This document shows positions 22,583-34,439 of a stretch of DNA of 64,000 bases, in pieces. The notes beneath the pieces are model-generated. The model had not been told where the DNA came from. It made no database searches and saw only the letters and a list, made by a program, of their open reading frames with translations. A program made the position numbers and the translations under genes. How positions within the stretch are numbered: position 1 is the first letter of the stretch; each line of letters opens with the position of its first letter. Source of the stretch: Nautilus pompilius (taxonomy: Eukaryota > Mollusca > Cephalopoda > Nautilida > Nautilidae); the NCBI GenBank assembly GCA_018389105.1, contig JACATO010000304.1, positions 806,001 to 870,000 on the forward strand, given 5' to 3'.

Positions 22583-24680
22583 TCACTTTTTAAAAAGATT
22601 TTGTCACAAAGTATTAACAAAACCCCGCATTCAGGGCGGTACACACCGCATCTGGGAAAACTTTGTTATTCGGCCGCATTAGCTGACCTAAAACCAGATT
22701 TTTAATATTTAACTGATTAATAAATCAGCGCTACGCGGTATTATCTACCACACCCACCCTCGGATTCACGCCATCGGAAACGAAAGCAAAATTTTCTCAT
22801 CATGACCTCTTTACATCACGAACGGGTTCGTCCTACCTTCTCTTTGTCGTTGTTTAACGTATATAACCCTCGTTCCTCCCCCTACCCTTCTGCATTCCCC
22901 GAATAAAGTGACGTTCTGGGCATTTCTCGTGAGTCATCACCGAAGCTAAGCAAACCAGTCAGTCAGCCATTCTGCCTCTCCGTTCCAGCAATTGCTTTTA
23001 CCACCCACGCTCGTGAGACAACAAAACAAACAAACAAGCAGGAATTTTCTAAGTGTTTATCTTGAGAAAAGGAAACACGTTTATTGCCTTTAACCTGTCG
23101 TCAGACTCTAGGTAAAAAGAAAACGGAGGCGGGAGGAAAGCCGTTCTCGTCGTTTTGTATTTCTTCGGTATTTAAATGTGTCACTCACAAAAGGTGAACA
23201 GAGAAATACAGGAATAAAATGAAAGTACATAGTATATAAATAAAACAATTCGCATATACAGAACCCATAATTTAGAATAAACGTTTTTTTGATAACTCAG
23301 GCGAGTGTGGAAAACAAAATAAAAGGTTAGAAATCGAGATAAACTGGGATTTCCGTATTTTACGCTTCAAGTCACAAAGTAGTTTATTATTATTTTCCTT
23401 AATTGATTCGCTGTACCAGAGAATGTTGTGTTTTTTTTTTTTTCCATTCTGAGTTTACATTGCGATCACGTGACCAGTTCAACGTCAGAGACGTGACAAG
23501 ACAGTAACCAGATCCACTAACGTTCAAATAGCGCCGTCTGGAGGAGGTACCACGTAAGCTTCACAACAGAGAGAAAAATCGTTTAAGTCAAGTCTAAAAT
23601 TTCCGGACTCGTAATAAATTGTTCACCCTTCTTTTCCTCCTCCTCCTTTCAATTTCTTTTTACAAACAATACTAAGACACTAACAAAATATGGCCGCGTT
23701 ATAGAAATAAATAGCCTCGGTCACCCGGGAAGTGACGTCACGTTCTCGTAAAAACTCAAGATGTAGTCAGGCTGCTAAATCTGTTCCACTGCGAGGGACT
23801 TTCGCACGTGTTTCGCGCTGTTACTGCACTGATATCGAGCCTCAGCTTTCGTACCGCCAGTTACAATAACCGAAAAACTACCTTCGGTAGTTTTATTTAT
23901 AGGCGATGCTTGCTGGCCACCAGACTGGATCGCTTTGTCCGGTACTGTGCTAGTTTTCTTCCAGCGGATGGTGACTCACCCGAAGCGAAACTCAGAAAAT
24001 TGCTTCCTCCCTCGCTCTACGCCAGTCAATAAACCGAGACACGTCTTCCATCTTCCTTTTCGTCGGTGCTGCCGCCTGCTGCTCCGATGTTATAGCCAAA
24101 AAAAAGGCGGGGAAGATGATGCTTATCTTTACAGGATAATTACATTATCGCCGGTCAAACTTAACTTAATTTTTTTTTTAAACGAACTTTTAGAAAATCA
24201 CTATTTATTGGCATCGCCTTACCGTCATTCTATATTAAGCAAACATTTGTAGCACGCTTTTAACAAAGTTAATAGGAGCTTAGTTTTTTTTAAAAAATAA
24301 CTTTGAAAATATTTATTCCGTCTTTTGGTTTGTATGCTTTTATCGCCATACATTCCTGAATTGCCGGTCCCCTCCCTTAAAAAATAAAAACAGCTCTGTT
24401 CATTTACTTTATTTTGGTTTAGGCCGAAAACCATCTTCTAACAGGACAAAAAAAGGGGAGTTTCCCGTGTCTTGGGCGGTAAATAAGTGTCAGTTCTTTC
24501 TTAACCAATCAATATTAATACTACTGCTAGCTGGAAAGAATAGACCATCAGCTACAGACCAATTTCGCTAACGACAATGTCGGCCAAATCTTTATGTATT
24601 ACTTCGTTACAACGGCAAAAAAAATCTGAAAAAAAAAATGCAGGTGGTCAAATTAGGGTGGGTAATCAGCAAAATGACGT
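22583..24680. other. Non-coding stretch, locally GC-rich
   Basis: About 2.1 kb without supportable genes. CpG-rich patches (22620-22990, 23480-24070) give short open frames on the plus strand with no family resemblance. These may be promoter-proximal DNA, but nothing in the sequence decides this. Confidence 0.35.
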
Positions 24681-24689
24681 ACTAGCAAT

Positions 24690-25050
24690 GGTGTGCGAGT
24701 GTGTGTGTATGAGTGTCTGAGTCTTGTGTGTGTCTATGTCTGAGTCTTGCGTTTGTGTATCTGTGTCTGAGTCTTGTGTGTGTCTGTCTTGTGTCTGAGT
24801 CTTGCGTTTGTGTGAGTATCTGTGTCTGAGTCTTGTGTGTGTCTGTCTTGTGTCTGAGTCTTGCGTTTGTGTGAGTATCTGTGTCTGAGTCTTGTGTGTG
24901 TCTGTGTCTTGTGTCTGAGTCTTGTGTTTGTGTGAGTATCTGTGTCTGAGTGTCTGAGTCTTGTGTGTGTCTGTGTCTTGTGTCTGAGTCTTCCGTTTGT
25001 GTGAGTATCTGTGTCTGAGTCTTGTGTGAGAGAGAGGGAGAAAGAGAACA
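24690..25050. repeat. ~59-bp GT-rich minisatellite
   Basis: Five or so imperfect units of about 59 bases, each containing TGTCTGAGTCTTGCGTTTGT then GTGAGTATCTGTGTCTGAGT. The unit itself looks built from a shorter TGTCTGAGTCTTG motif. Long Thr/Gln/Asp-rich frames on the minus strand are a by-product of the repeat. The array ends in a short GA tract at 25028-25047. Confidence 0.9.
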
Positions 25051-26419
25051 CGTGCACAAACAGTTCACCCACCTCGTTCACATCACGGCAGCGCATTTCC
25101 GGTTAGAACTGCCCTCCTTTTCAGTACAGATTTAATTTATGGCTGACGTTGAATTGTTTAGTTGGAAAATTTCCACTTCAATGACCACCATTTCCTTTTT
25201 ACTGGGTTTACTATAAAAACGTTAGAATAAATCTAAACTGAAACAGATTTGTTGTTTCGGTCTTCAGTCGTTTGATTTGAACGTCCACCCAATTTCTAAA
25301 TGAATGACATTCACCTCGATGATCCTCTTCCTCACAGGGAGACTAAAAGGAACATGTTTAAAAAGATAAAAGCATCGCATTTATTGCCTGCGGTAACATT
25401 CTGGTCCCACAAACTAAGGTTAATAAATAACAAAAAAAAAAAAACAACCTCAAAAATGTATCAGAGATAAAACTATAATGCACCTGAGAAATATATAATA
25501 GGGAATAAAACTACGATGACATCTGAAAGCTCGACGAACAAATACAACTGATTTAAATATTTTCGAACCATTTTTTAAAATATCATTAGCGATTATAACA
25601 CAAGGGTTAGAGGTTCTTCCACTTTCTTTTTAAATGTATGGCCACTTGAGCTCTATTCAACTCGTTCTTTGTTGAAACTATCCGCACTTCTCTAATTTAG
25701 AATTCCAATGAAATCACGTATCGATAGTTCGACAGACAAAATAAATAATACAAAAGTACTTTCTGGTTGAAAATAATTTGCTTTTTATTTAACTTCAAAG
25801 TTGTAGCCACAAATGTTATAACGTTAATAAGGATTCTAAGCAAGTGTACATTATTTATCGCCCCCTAGTGGGTTATCTGCACTTATATTTCGGGTCATGA
25901 CCATAATTGGCTAAGTAAGCATCAGCGCATCTCAATACAAGAAAAGATATTTCAAGAACTGTGAAGTGACGGAATATGGCGATAGTTTTTAACAGCAATA
26001 CTAAATCAATTTAAATGTCAAATATTAATTATCTCCCTGAGTATTTTGTATAAATAACGTTGTTATATTTATAATACACAAACTTGGGGGAAAATTACGA
26101 GCGAAACAGCAAATAAAATGTATCATTTAACAAATCCAGACACCATAAATCGGCTGACGCCATGTTGTGTGTCACATCACTATGGAAACTGCGAAAAATG
26201 GCGGCCTGCCATAGATGTCCCTCTGAGCGACATAAGAGTCGTAATTAATGAATTATTTTCACTGGTTACCATTCTGTTACCTGCAGAGTGTTGTACCATG
26301 AGGAATACGCTTAAACTACAGAATTGTTTTAATTGATAACATGCAGCAGGCCACCAAATAGTTGATCAAATGCGTAAAAACATGAGATAGTGGGAAATTC
26401 TGGTAGATCCAGGAGGATG
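25051..26419. other. Non-coding stretch
   Basis: No gene recognised. Around 25465-25535 two short units (AAAACTATAATGCACCTGAG and AAAACTACGATGACATCTGA) resemble each other and also the 36-bp minisatellite region near 20 kb. Confidence 0.4.
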
Positions 26420-26578
26420 TCAGAGATGAGGTGCAGAAAGAGACTGACTCATCTCTACTAGGTTAGTTATGGCCAGATACTTGTCCTTGTCAGCATCCTT
26501 CTCATCTTTAGATGAAGGCGTCGGGTTTTCAGCCAGCAGGGATTCCATTACCATTCCAGTGCGCGGAGACGGAACTGT
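26420..26578 (-). CDS. Candidate C-terminal exon, unknown protein
   Basis: The minus strand is open from 26578 to a TGA at 26420-26422 and reads PSPRTGMVMESLLAENPTPS, then SKDEKDADKDKYLAITNLVE and MSQSLSAPHL. The residue composition (charged Lys/Asp/Glu cluster, no low-complexity run) looks like a genuine protein end. A possible acceptor (AAACAG, near 26575-26580) could join it to an upstream exon, and two ATGs (26554, 26548) could alternatively start a 42-codon ORF. I do not recognise the family. It lies in the CpG-normal half with no transposon motifs around it. Confidence 0.35.
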   Translation of the reverse strand, partial: TVPSPRTGMVMESLLAENPTPSSKDEKDADKDKYLAITNLVEMSQSLSAPHL

Positions 26579-28288
26579 TTATGCCTTTGGAGACCCATAA
26601 ATTTATAGAAAATTTTAGAGGCACAATTCTCTTAACAATGCTACAACTTTGATTAAACGGTCATACAAAAATCCTTTCGTAAAAACTTAGTTAAAAACGT
26701 GAGAAATCATTTCCTCACTCGGGCTCTAAAATATGACGGAGCCTTCTATTACCCCCCACTACCGCGTTTACTGGTCGAGTAGAGTCAGCTCTCTTGCTAA
26801 GTATGGCCGATTTAACGGATGGGTGGCGCGGCAGTAGTGAAGCCTATTTTAGAAGGAAAAAAAGACGACTTCTCGATGTTTTCTAAAAATGAGTCATTCT
26901 GGATTATTAGCTTGATTTCAAAAAAAAAACAAAACAAAACAAACAACCATGCTTTCACGAAAACATCTCAGAGTTTTCTGGAAGACAATCGTCATTCCAA
27001 CGCCTGTTGCCGAATACTCGGTCTCTGCTATCTCGGCAAAGCAAGGGATGTCTCGCGATCCTGCGACCCGAACGAGGGGCTAAAGGCCGACAACTTTCGT
27101 CTACGATTTAAGTTGTGTGGGCAGCTGTGGTTCTTAAATCTGGCTCTTAAAGCAAAATGTGATGAAAGTGGAACACAGGTTTTGGTACATTGCCACCGTT
27201 TGAAGGAGACGTCCCATGTGAATCGGGTACATGAAAAACTATTTTGTGCCACCCTAACCCCACCAATAAGTACATTTATTTTCCGTTAGAAATAGTTCCT
27301 TTTAGAAATAAAAAAAAAATAGGGTGAAAAATACTGAACTTTCCATGGTTTTGTACTAGACGTAAGGTTTTTAAAAGAATTAAAGATTCTGAACTTCCCT
27401 AGTCCTTCATCTGTCTCCAGTTTAAAATACCGTAAATCAGTTAAAGTGAAATAGGAGTGGGGTGATGCTTGAACACGATTTGACATTAGGGGGAGATTAG
27501 CGATGGAACTGTAAACGAATGGAATGAATTAACAGCGAAAGTTTGTGCTAGAAGAAATCGATAGTTATTTTAAGGGCTCAGCTCACAACTGGGGGATTTC
27601 CATAAGTCACAGTGGCTTCCTTGTAACTTCTAGACTAAACTTAAGAAAGTCCTAGATACTTTGGATACTTTAGTTAAAAAATCACACAAAGATAAGTAAA
27701 TAAATAATGAGTTTAAACTCCATTTCTCAGAATGAATACCGTATATGCTGATGGTTAGAAAAATGCGTAATTAATACAGTGACAAAAGAGGTCTATTACA
27801 GCATTTCAGCAAATCCAAAGCTAAATTTTATGTAAATTTAAATTTTAAGTCAGTTCACTGAGTCTAAGGCGGCTTATTCCATTAGCAAGGAAAGGTTCTT
27901 TTGTCGTCGTCTCCGCCCCGTGGGGTAATCATCTGGACTAATGTCAGCCTTTTAGAACGGCTTAAGTACAGACTTATACTTCAGTATAGAGTTACGTTTT
28001 ACCTCGGAGTCAAAAGGGCAATCATTCTGGGTCTAAACAGCTTTTTCATTTGCCGTTTATATATATATATGTGTGTGTTCACTGACATATCTGTGTTCGT
28101 AGAATGTAACCATGCAATTAATAATTCACACACACACACGATGTGCGGGTATATATATATATTACAGGTCCGGAACCGGCATTTCTGGTGTAAACCAGTC
28201 TTTCATTAAGTCTCTTTTTCAATGGCATACAATTCTCCAGATTTTCCCGATGGTAGTTCTCCCATCCATCAGTCTACACAGATACAGA
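26579..28288. other. Non-coding stretch
   Basis: I see only chance open frames, for example at 26819-27289 (plus). Short TA and CA microsatellites lie at 28062-28072 and 28127-28140. Confidence 0.4.
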
Positions 28289-29022
<734 letters not shown>

Positions 29023-29075
29023 AGAGAGAGAGAGAGAGAGAGATGGAGAGATGACGACATTAGAGAGAGAGAGAA
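29023..29075. repeat. (GA)n microsatellite
   Basis: Two short GA tracts separated by GATGGAGAGATGACGACATT. Confidence 0.9.
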
Positions 29076-29815
29076 TATATTAATGCACCATTTTAGTCGT
29101 CGATAAAACATTTTCGGTCGGGGCGACGACATATTTACATAACATGCGCAAGTGTGGCTTCAATTCCTACTTATTCAATACCACCTTTGCGCATGTGCAT
29201 TAAAACTAAATAAGAGACTTAGAAAGTAAATGCTTTGTAAATACAATTTCAGATCCGAACTCATTTGTCTTTTGTGGAGATAATCCATTGCTAGAACTTT
29301 AAGACAATAAGCGAGAAGTCCGTTTATTCTGATTACATCACCCGATGAAATAGAATCAATACCAACAGGAACGAAAGTCACGATTTAAAACATACAGATA
29401 TAGATGTATTAGTTCCTTTTATTCGCGTGCCATCACAATTCTAATATAACTCTATGCTGTTTACGTAAAGATACCATTCTATTTTATTACAAAACTCATG
29501 GCGAGCACTTCCGTTCTAACCAGACATCCGGTTACTCTCATACACGTCACGAGAAATAATCCACAGTTATCTCCCCTCCCCCGTCAAAGAATACATATGC
29601 AAGAATGGCTGGTAATACGTCTCTTGCCAGGCTTTCCTAGAAAGCCGAAGCCAGAATGCCAAAGCATTTTCGTAAAAAAAAAAAAAAAACAGACCGACTT
29701 TTCTATGGGAAAAGCACGAAGGTAAGTTTTTGCCTACGTTGTCATCTTTTGTTCGTGGAACACATGTAAGTCAAACTCACTCACTTCCTGTCGGCAACCT
29801 GCTCTTTATTTACCC
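29076..29815. other. Non-coding stretch
   Basis: Nothing supportable is seen. It ends at the start of a GC/CpG-rich patch. Confidence 0.4.
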
Positions 29816-30070
29816 GAAAGTACCCGGATGAGAGCCGAGCGGCGGTCGACTCGCTGTTGGGATGGAGAAAACAGAAACCGTGCAAGGGAGGTGGACAAAT
29901 CGACACGAAGCTTGGTCGGGCTTAGTCACGTGCCAGTGGCGATCGGGGTCTCAGACCCTTTAATTCTCCGTTATCGTCGGATTGTCCGAACCCTCCCCCG
30001 AGCGAGCGAGCTCGTCTCTCGCAATGGCCGCAGAGTTTCCGGTGTTGTCAGGTTCTCGTCGTAGAAATTT
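29816..30070 (+). promoter_or_regulatory. CpG-rich patch with candidate start codon
   Basis: This 250-base patch has clearly higher GC and CpG than its surroundings. It contains an ATG at 30024 in a strong context (GCAATGG: purine at -3, G at +4), opening MAAEFPVLSGSRRRNFEIRN and stopping soon after. ATGGCCGCAGAG openings in a CpG-rich patch are typical of first coding exons. No TATA box is evident. If real, the gene would run rightward toward the CpG-poor domain starting near 32.55 kb. This is inference from composition and start context only. Confidence 0.3.
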
Positions 30071-30196
30071 TGAAATAAGAAATAATGAAAACTGCGCTTC
30101 GCTCTGAACTGACAGCGGGGGCCAGTTAAAGCTTTGCGACAGTTTTATTATATGCATCCTTAACGCCCAAATTTCCTTATAAAACACACATCCGAG

Positions 30197-30198
<2 letters not shown>

Positions 30199-30248
<50 letters not shown>
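30199..30248. repeat. (AAT)n microsatellite
   Basis: About 16 AAT units. It generates a long Tyr run inside a 293-codon minus-strand open frame (29960-30841), which I regard as spurious. Confidence 0.95.
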
Positions 30249-30251
<3 letters not shown>

Positions 30252-30445
30252 CCTGCACCGTCTCTTTTGAACATTTCCATCTTAATCAGCTGTAACCTGT
30301 TCTCAGAGAAATAACGAAAAATAAAGCAGCAGCAGCGAGTTATTCTCGGTATTTCCGGAATAAACCAGGAAATTACTTGTAAATTATTTATGGTCACCGG
30401 GCTTAGCTCTTCCTCGACCTTTAACCGCTGATGATGATCACGATG

Positions 30446-30463
30446 TTGTTGTTGTTGTTGTTT
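30446..30463. repeat. (TTG)n microsatellite
   Basis: About six TTG units, giving a Gln run in the same spurious minus-strand frame. Confidence 0.9.
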
Positions 30464-32550
30464 GCAAACAGTCGAGACGAAGGAAAACCGTTTTAAGTGA
30501 AAAACCTGATTAGGGTGATTACGTGTATGGAATGGTCGGCGAATGCTGCTGAAAGCCGTTTTGCTACCCCTCCCAAAAAATACAAGTCCTTTGAATACTG
30601 CGCATAAATATGATTTTCTGGATGTAGGATATCCATAAAGAGAAGTAATTGTTCGGGTTGGAACACGTTTTAATATTACAGCATCCCCCATTAGTTGTTT
30701 CTTAACTATGTTTCGGTTGCTACAGCTTGAGATATGTATCAGACAAGATGGGTTTGTCTGAAAATCGGTTAGGTATAAGCAGAGCGCTGATGGAGATGGA
30801 TGATTCCTCTGGGAGTCACGCCAGATCGTTGACGGAATCACTTTGACAGCTCAGGCATCCTACCAGCAGCAGCAGCCACAGCCCCTAGACGTGGTGACGT
30901 GCGTTTTTGTGTGTTGTGGAGGAGGTATTAGAACCGTGCTAGAATGTTCGGCCAGCGAAATCAGAATTCTGTCACTTTTATCCTTTTCAGGGAAGAGAAA
31001 GAGAGAGTTTCTGCTTATCTACTGCTGCAGGAAAATGTCAACCACTGACGTACTCTAAAATCCCCGGATGACTCTTATCTAGAAACCGAGACGGACAGCT
31101 TATTATTTCTAGTTAAATCTTTTGCTGAAAAAGACTCATATGATTATAGATTCGAACAGGATTTTTTTTGAATTACAAATACTCACTCTCATAAAAATCT
31201 TCAAAATTTCGGCGTCTAAATAATTAACTTCGTTTTACTACTTCAGCAGAGAATAACTGACTTTAAAACGCCAAAAACTTTAATTCTACCAAAATTAGAA
31301 ACAAAATCCACATTTACACCTGCACGTATCCCATAATTTCCTTCTATTCCGTGACAGTATTACAGAATTTGGCACGCTGTATCTTTAATCCCTTTTCTTT
31401 CTTGAAATATGGTAAATTCTAACGATATTTATGTATAGTATCTATTCTTCTTAAGACGTATAAGCTATTTAGGTAGAATAAAATAGGAAGTAACAGATCA
31501 AACAGATGCCAGTTAACGAAATCTAAGATTCAACAGCACGGGGTCGGTGTTCTGAGAATTCCTAGTATTACAAATTAACAACACATATTTAGCGAATTAA
31601 TCTCCCCTTAGCGATGCTGCTGGTAAAGGGTTAGCTACAATTTAAAAAAAAAATTTTTTTTTTTAGTTATATATTATCATCAGTGGGTTTCGTGTGTTTG
31701 TTGTTTCTGATATTATTAATATTTATTGTTATTATTTCATTACCTTCTTTTTATATACAGATGGTTGCCAGAATAATATGAAGACCACTATTTTCACGGC
31801 ATGTTCATTATAATGACAACTATCGATATCCACTCAATGAAAATTACTACCGCAAAACCCCGAGTACGGATTCTGACCTGTTTCTGTATACCAGGGTCTG
31901 CTTAACTATTTTGGCGGGTATCTGTACATATAAAATACTTTAGGTTAGATTTTTTTGGCTCGAGTGACGAGTTATTCATAACGTATCACTACGTCAGGCT
32001 GCAGTTCTTTATAACCATCAAGCATTCGGAGAAATTGCCGCTTTAATTAAAGGAAAACAAGGAGGACAGGTAAAGAGGGTAATGATACAAATGGCGGACG
32101 GTTTTGTTGTTGTTGTTGTTAATGGCGTGAGAATAAGCTCAACCAAGTCAATGGACGACAACCAAAACATCCTGAAGCTATCTTCTTTTTAGAGTAAATA
32201 CCCGACGAAGTCAAAGAAGTCAGTCGGATAATCTACAGAGAGTCTAGACGCCCCCCTCCTTTGGAAATAATATTTTTGTTATCGGCTTTTCTTCAAGAAT
32301 GTGACCGGCGTCAGAAAGGAGATCGAGTTAGGAAAGGTAAAAATCCGAAGTTCAAAGGTGTGTCAACAGGCTTTCGTACCTGGATGTTAGAGGGATATTG
32401 TCTATAAAGGTTTGTTGATGTACTGACTGAGTGACAAGTGTCAGCTCTGTGTCCCTGTTTACTCTTGACTGACTGATGCCTCGTGGAATGGTAAAGACTA
32501 ATGCACATAAAGCCTCTCATACGCACTAGCTGAGACCAGGAACCTTTAAC
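30464..32550. other. Non-coding stretch up to the CpG boundary
   Basis: No gene recognised. At 32092 an ATGGCGGACGG start opens a 34-codon frame (MADGFVVVVVNG, then RISSTKSMDDNQ) partly encoded by a TTG microsatellite. It has a start-exon look but no support beyond that. CpG is ordinary throughout and drops at the right edge. Confidence 0.35.
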
Positions 32551-34437
32551 TACGATAGAAATAAAAAAAAAAAAAAGCAGCCTAGAAACAGAAAGCCTCC
32601 TTGACAGAAATCTCTTTTTTTTTTAAAGTTTACAAGATGAAAAAAGGAGAAAAAAAAGGATAGCAACAGAATCACTCCTTGGTGTATCCTCTAAAAAAAA
32701 TCTGTTTCTAAGACAAAGGTCACATAACAATAAAACTCACTTTAATATAACCTTAATGAAAGGGAGATTTCAGACAGACAACATGGCATTACAGAGTCTC
32801 CTTGGTGTAACTGCATCAACTGCATTCTGCTAATCTCACCAGACATCCGGTATTTCACACATTTCCAGAATTAGCACATTACAGAATGAGACTGGAATAA
32901 AACAGAATTTATTTGGGTTGGAATGTGGCAGTGGAGCCATATTCTTTTCTCTGATAATAGCAAGTTCAACCTTCATGTGTTGTTGACAGCAGTTTACATG
33001 CTCTGTGAGAACCAAACCAATGTAATGCCGACTGCAGCGGGTTAAAGAAAGAGAGAAAGGTTGCTTGGGGTGTGCAGCAGTCAGTGCTCTAGTTTGGAAA
33101 TCTGAACCACATAACCCCAAGAATAAATTCTTCTCTTCCATGAAACTGTTATGGGTCAGTGCTATCAGAGGTCATTTAGACCTGTTGTTATACTGTTTGT
33201 ACAGTTACAGTATGGCAATCAGTCCATATTCATAGACAATAATACAAGGCTTATCATATAGGAAACCATAACACACTGCTGAAGATCATGTGACTTAAGG
33301 GGGGAGTGCACACGTGTGGGGTTGTCTTTATGATGTAACTAAATGCATTGAAAAATGTCCAGATGTTTTGCAAAAGAACTCTATACGTCAAATTTTATAC
33401 CCAGTTTTTAATTGTGTACAAATATCTTATTCTCAGTAAATCTGCACAGTTTATATAACAGTATCCAAGTACTGTATAGATAGATAGATGTATGTCAAAA
33501 TTGTGAATCATGGTGTTTCTTTGAGTTGGCAGTGATTTTAAAAACAGTCAACTGTTGGATAAATAATTAGCCAATTCACTGTTAAAACAGATAAACATAA
33601 ACTCAATGAAGGGTATGCCTATTATGAGGGGTTTAGTAAGAACTAATCTTTAATTTCATAAAGCAGCAGTTTATGTTAGCATTAATTCTAAATGTCACTG
33701 ACAGGTTAGGATATAGAAATGGACAAATCTTAACAATGGTGTATAGAAATTTCCTGGGTGATTTTGAAGACACCACAGATAACTCTGCAAGGTAGAAATG
33801 GTAATTTTTATCTTGACCTTCACAGAATGTTTAATAACTCTTTGTCAGAAAAAATGCGAACGTGCTAACATTATTGGTGGCATTTGATTAAAGATTACTT
33901 ACAAAGAGATAGCACGCACTGGATCTGATGGCAACATGGCAAGCCTCAGGGTTTAGTTGTCTCCTTGTCTTGATGCTGACACTAAAAACTGTAACCATAT
34001 CAACATACCTGCAGATAGAAAATTTGAGAGTTGGACCAAAAATGAGAAACTCAGAAAGGTGGTAGGAAGTTTGGAGACTCCTTTGTGCAAACACCTGCAC
34101 TTATAAAATTCCAAAATTAAAAAAAAAATGTTTGTTTGTTTAAAAATTACATTCTTTGCTGCTACAGTTCTTTTGGCGAAGCATTTAAACAGAAATTACA
34201 GAATGTTAAAAACAGAAAAACAAATTCTATAAACAAAATGAGAACATTTCTTAAATCTAACTTTTTAAAATTTAAATATAAAACAAAACCCCTGCTATTT
34301 AAGATACAGCTACATAATTAATTTATTCTCAAGTCTGTACTTTGAAGATCTCTAATTTGTTTTCTTCATCTTGTCTTAAAATAAGAGCATAATTTATAGG
34401 AACACTGTGCATGCCATCCCATATAACTACAGTGAAA
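32551..34437. other. CpG-poor non-coding stretch
   Basis: No coding sequence, RNA gene or transposon end seen. The bases at 34438-34439 are the left TA of the next element. Confidence 0.4.
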
Positions 34438-34439
34438 TA

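Noticed and set aside
24682-25096. Thr/Gln/Asp-rich minus-strand proteins
   Set aside because: They are by-products of the GT-rich minisatellite.
29960-30841. 293-codon minus-strand open frame, the second longest in the window
   Set aside because: It spans an (AAT)n tract read as poly-Tyr and a (TTG)n tract read as poly-Gln, and the rest has no domain or balanced composition. The open frame is a product of the repeats.
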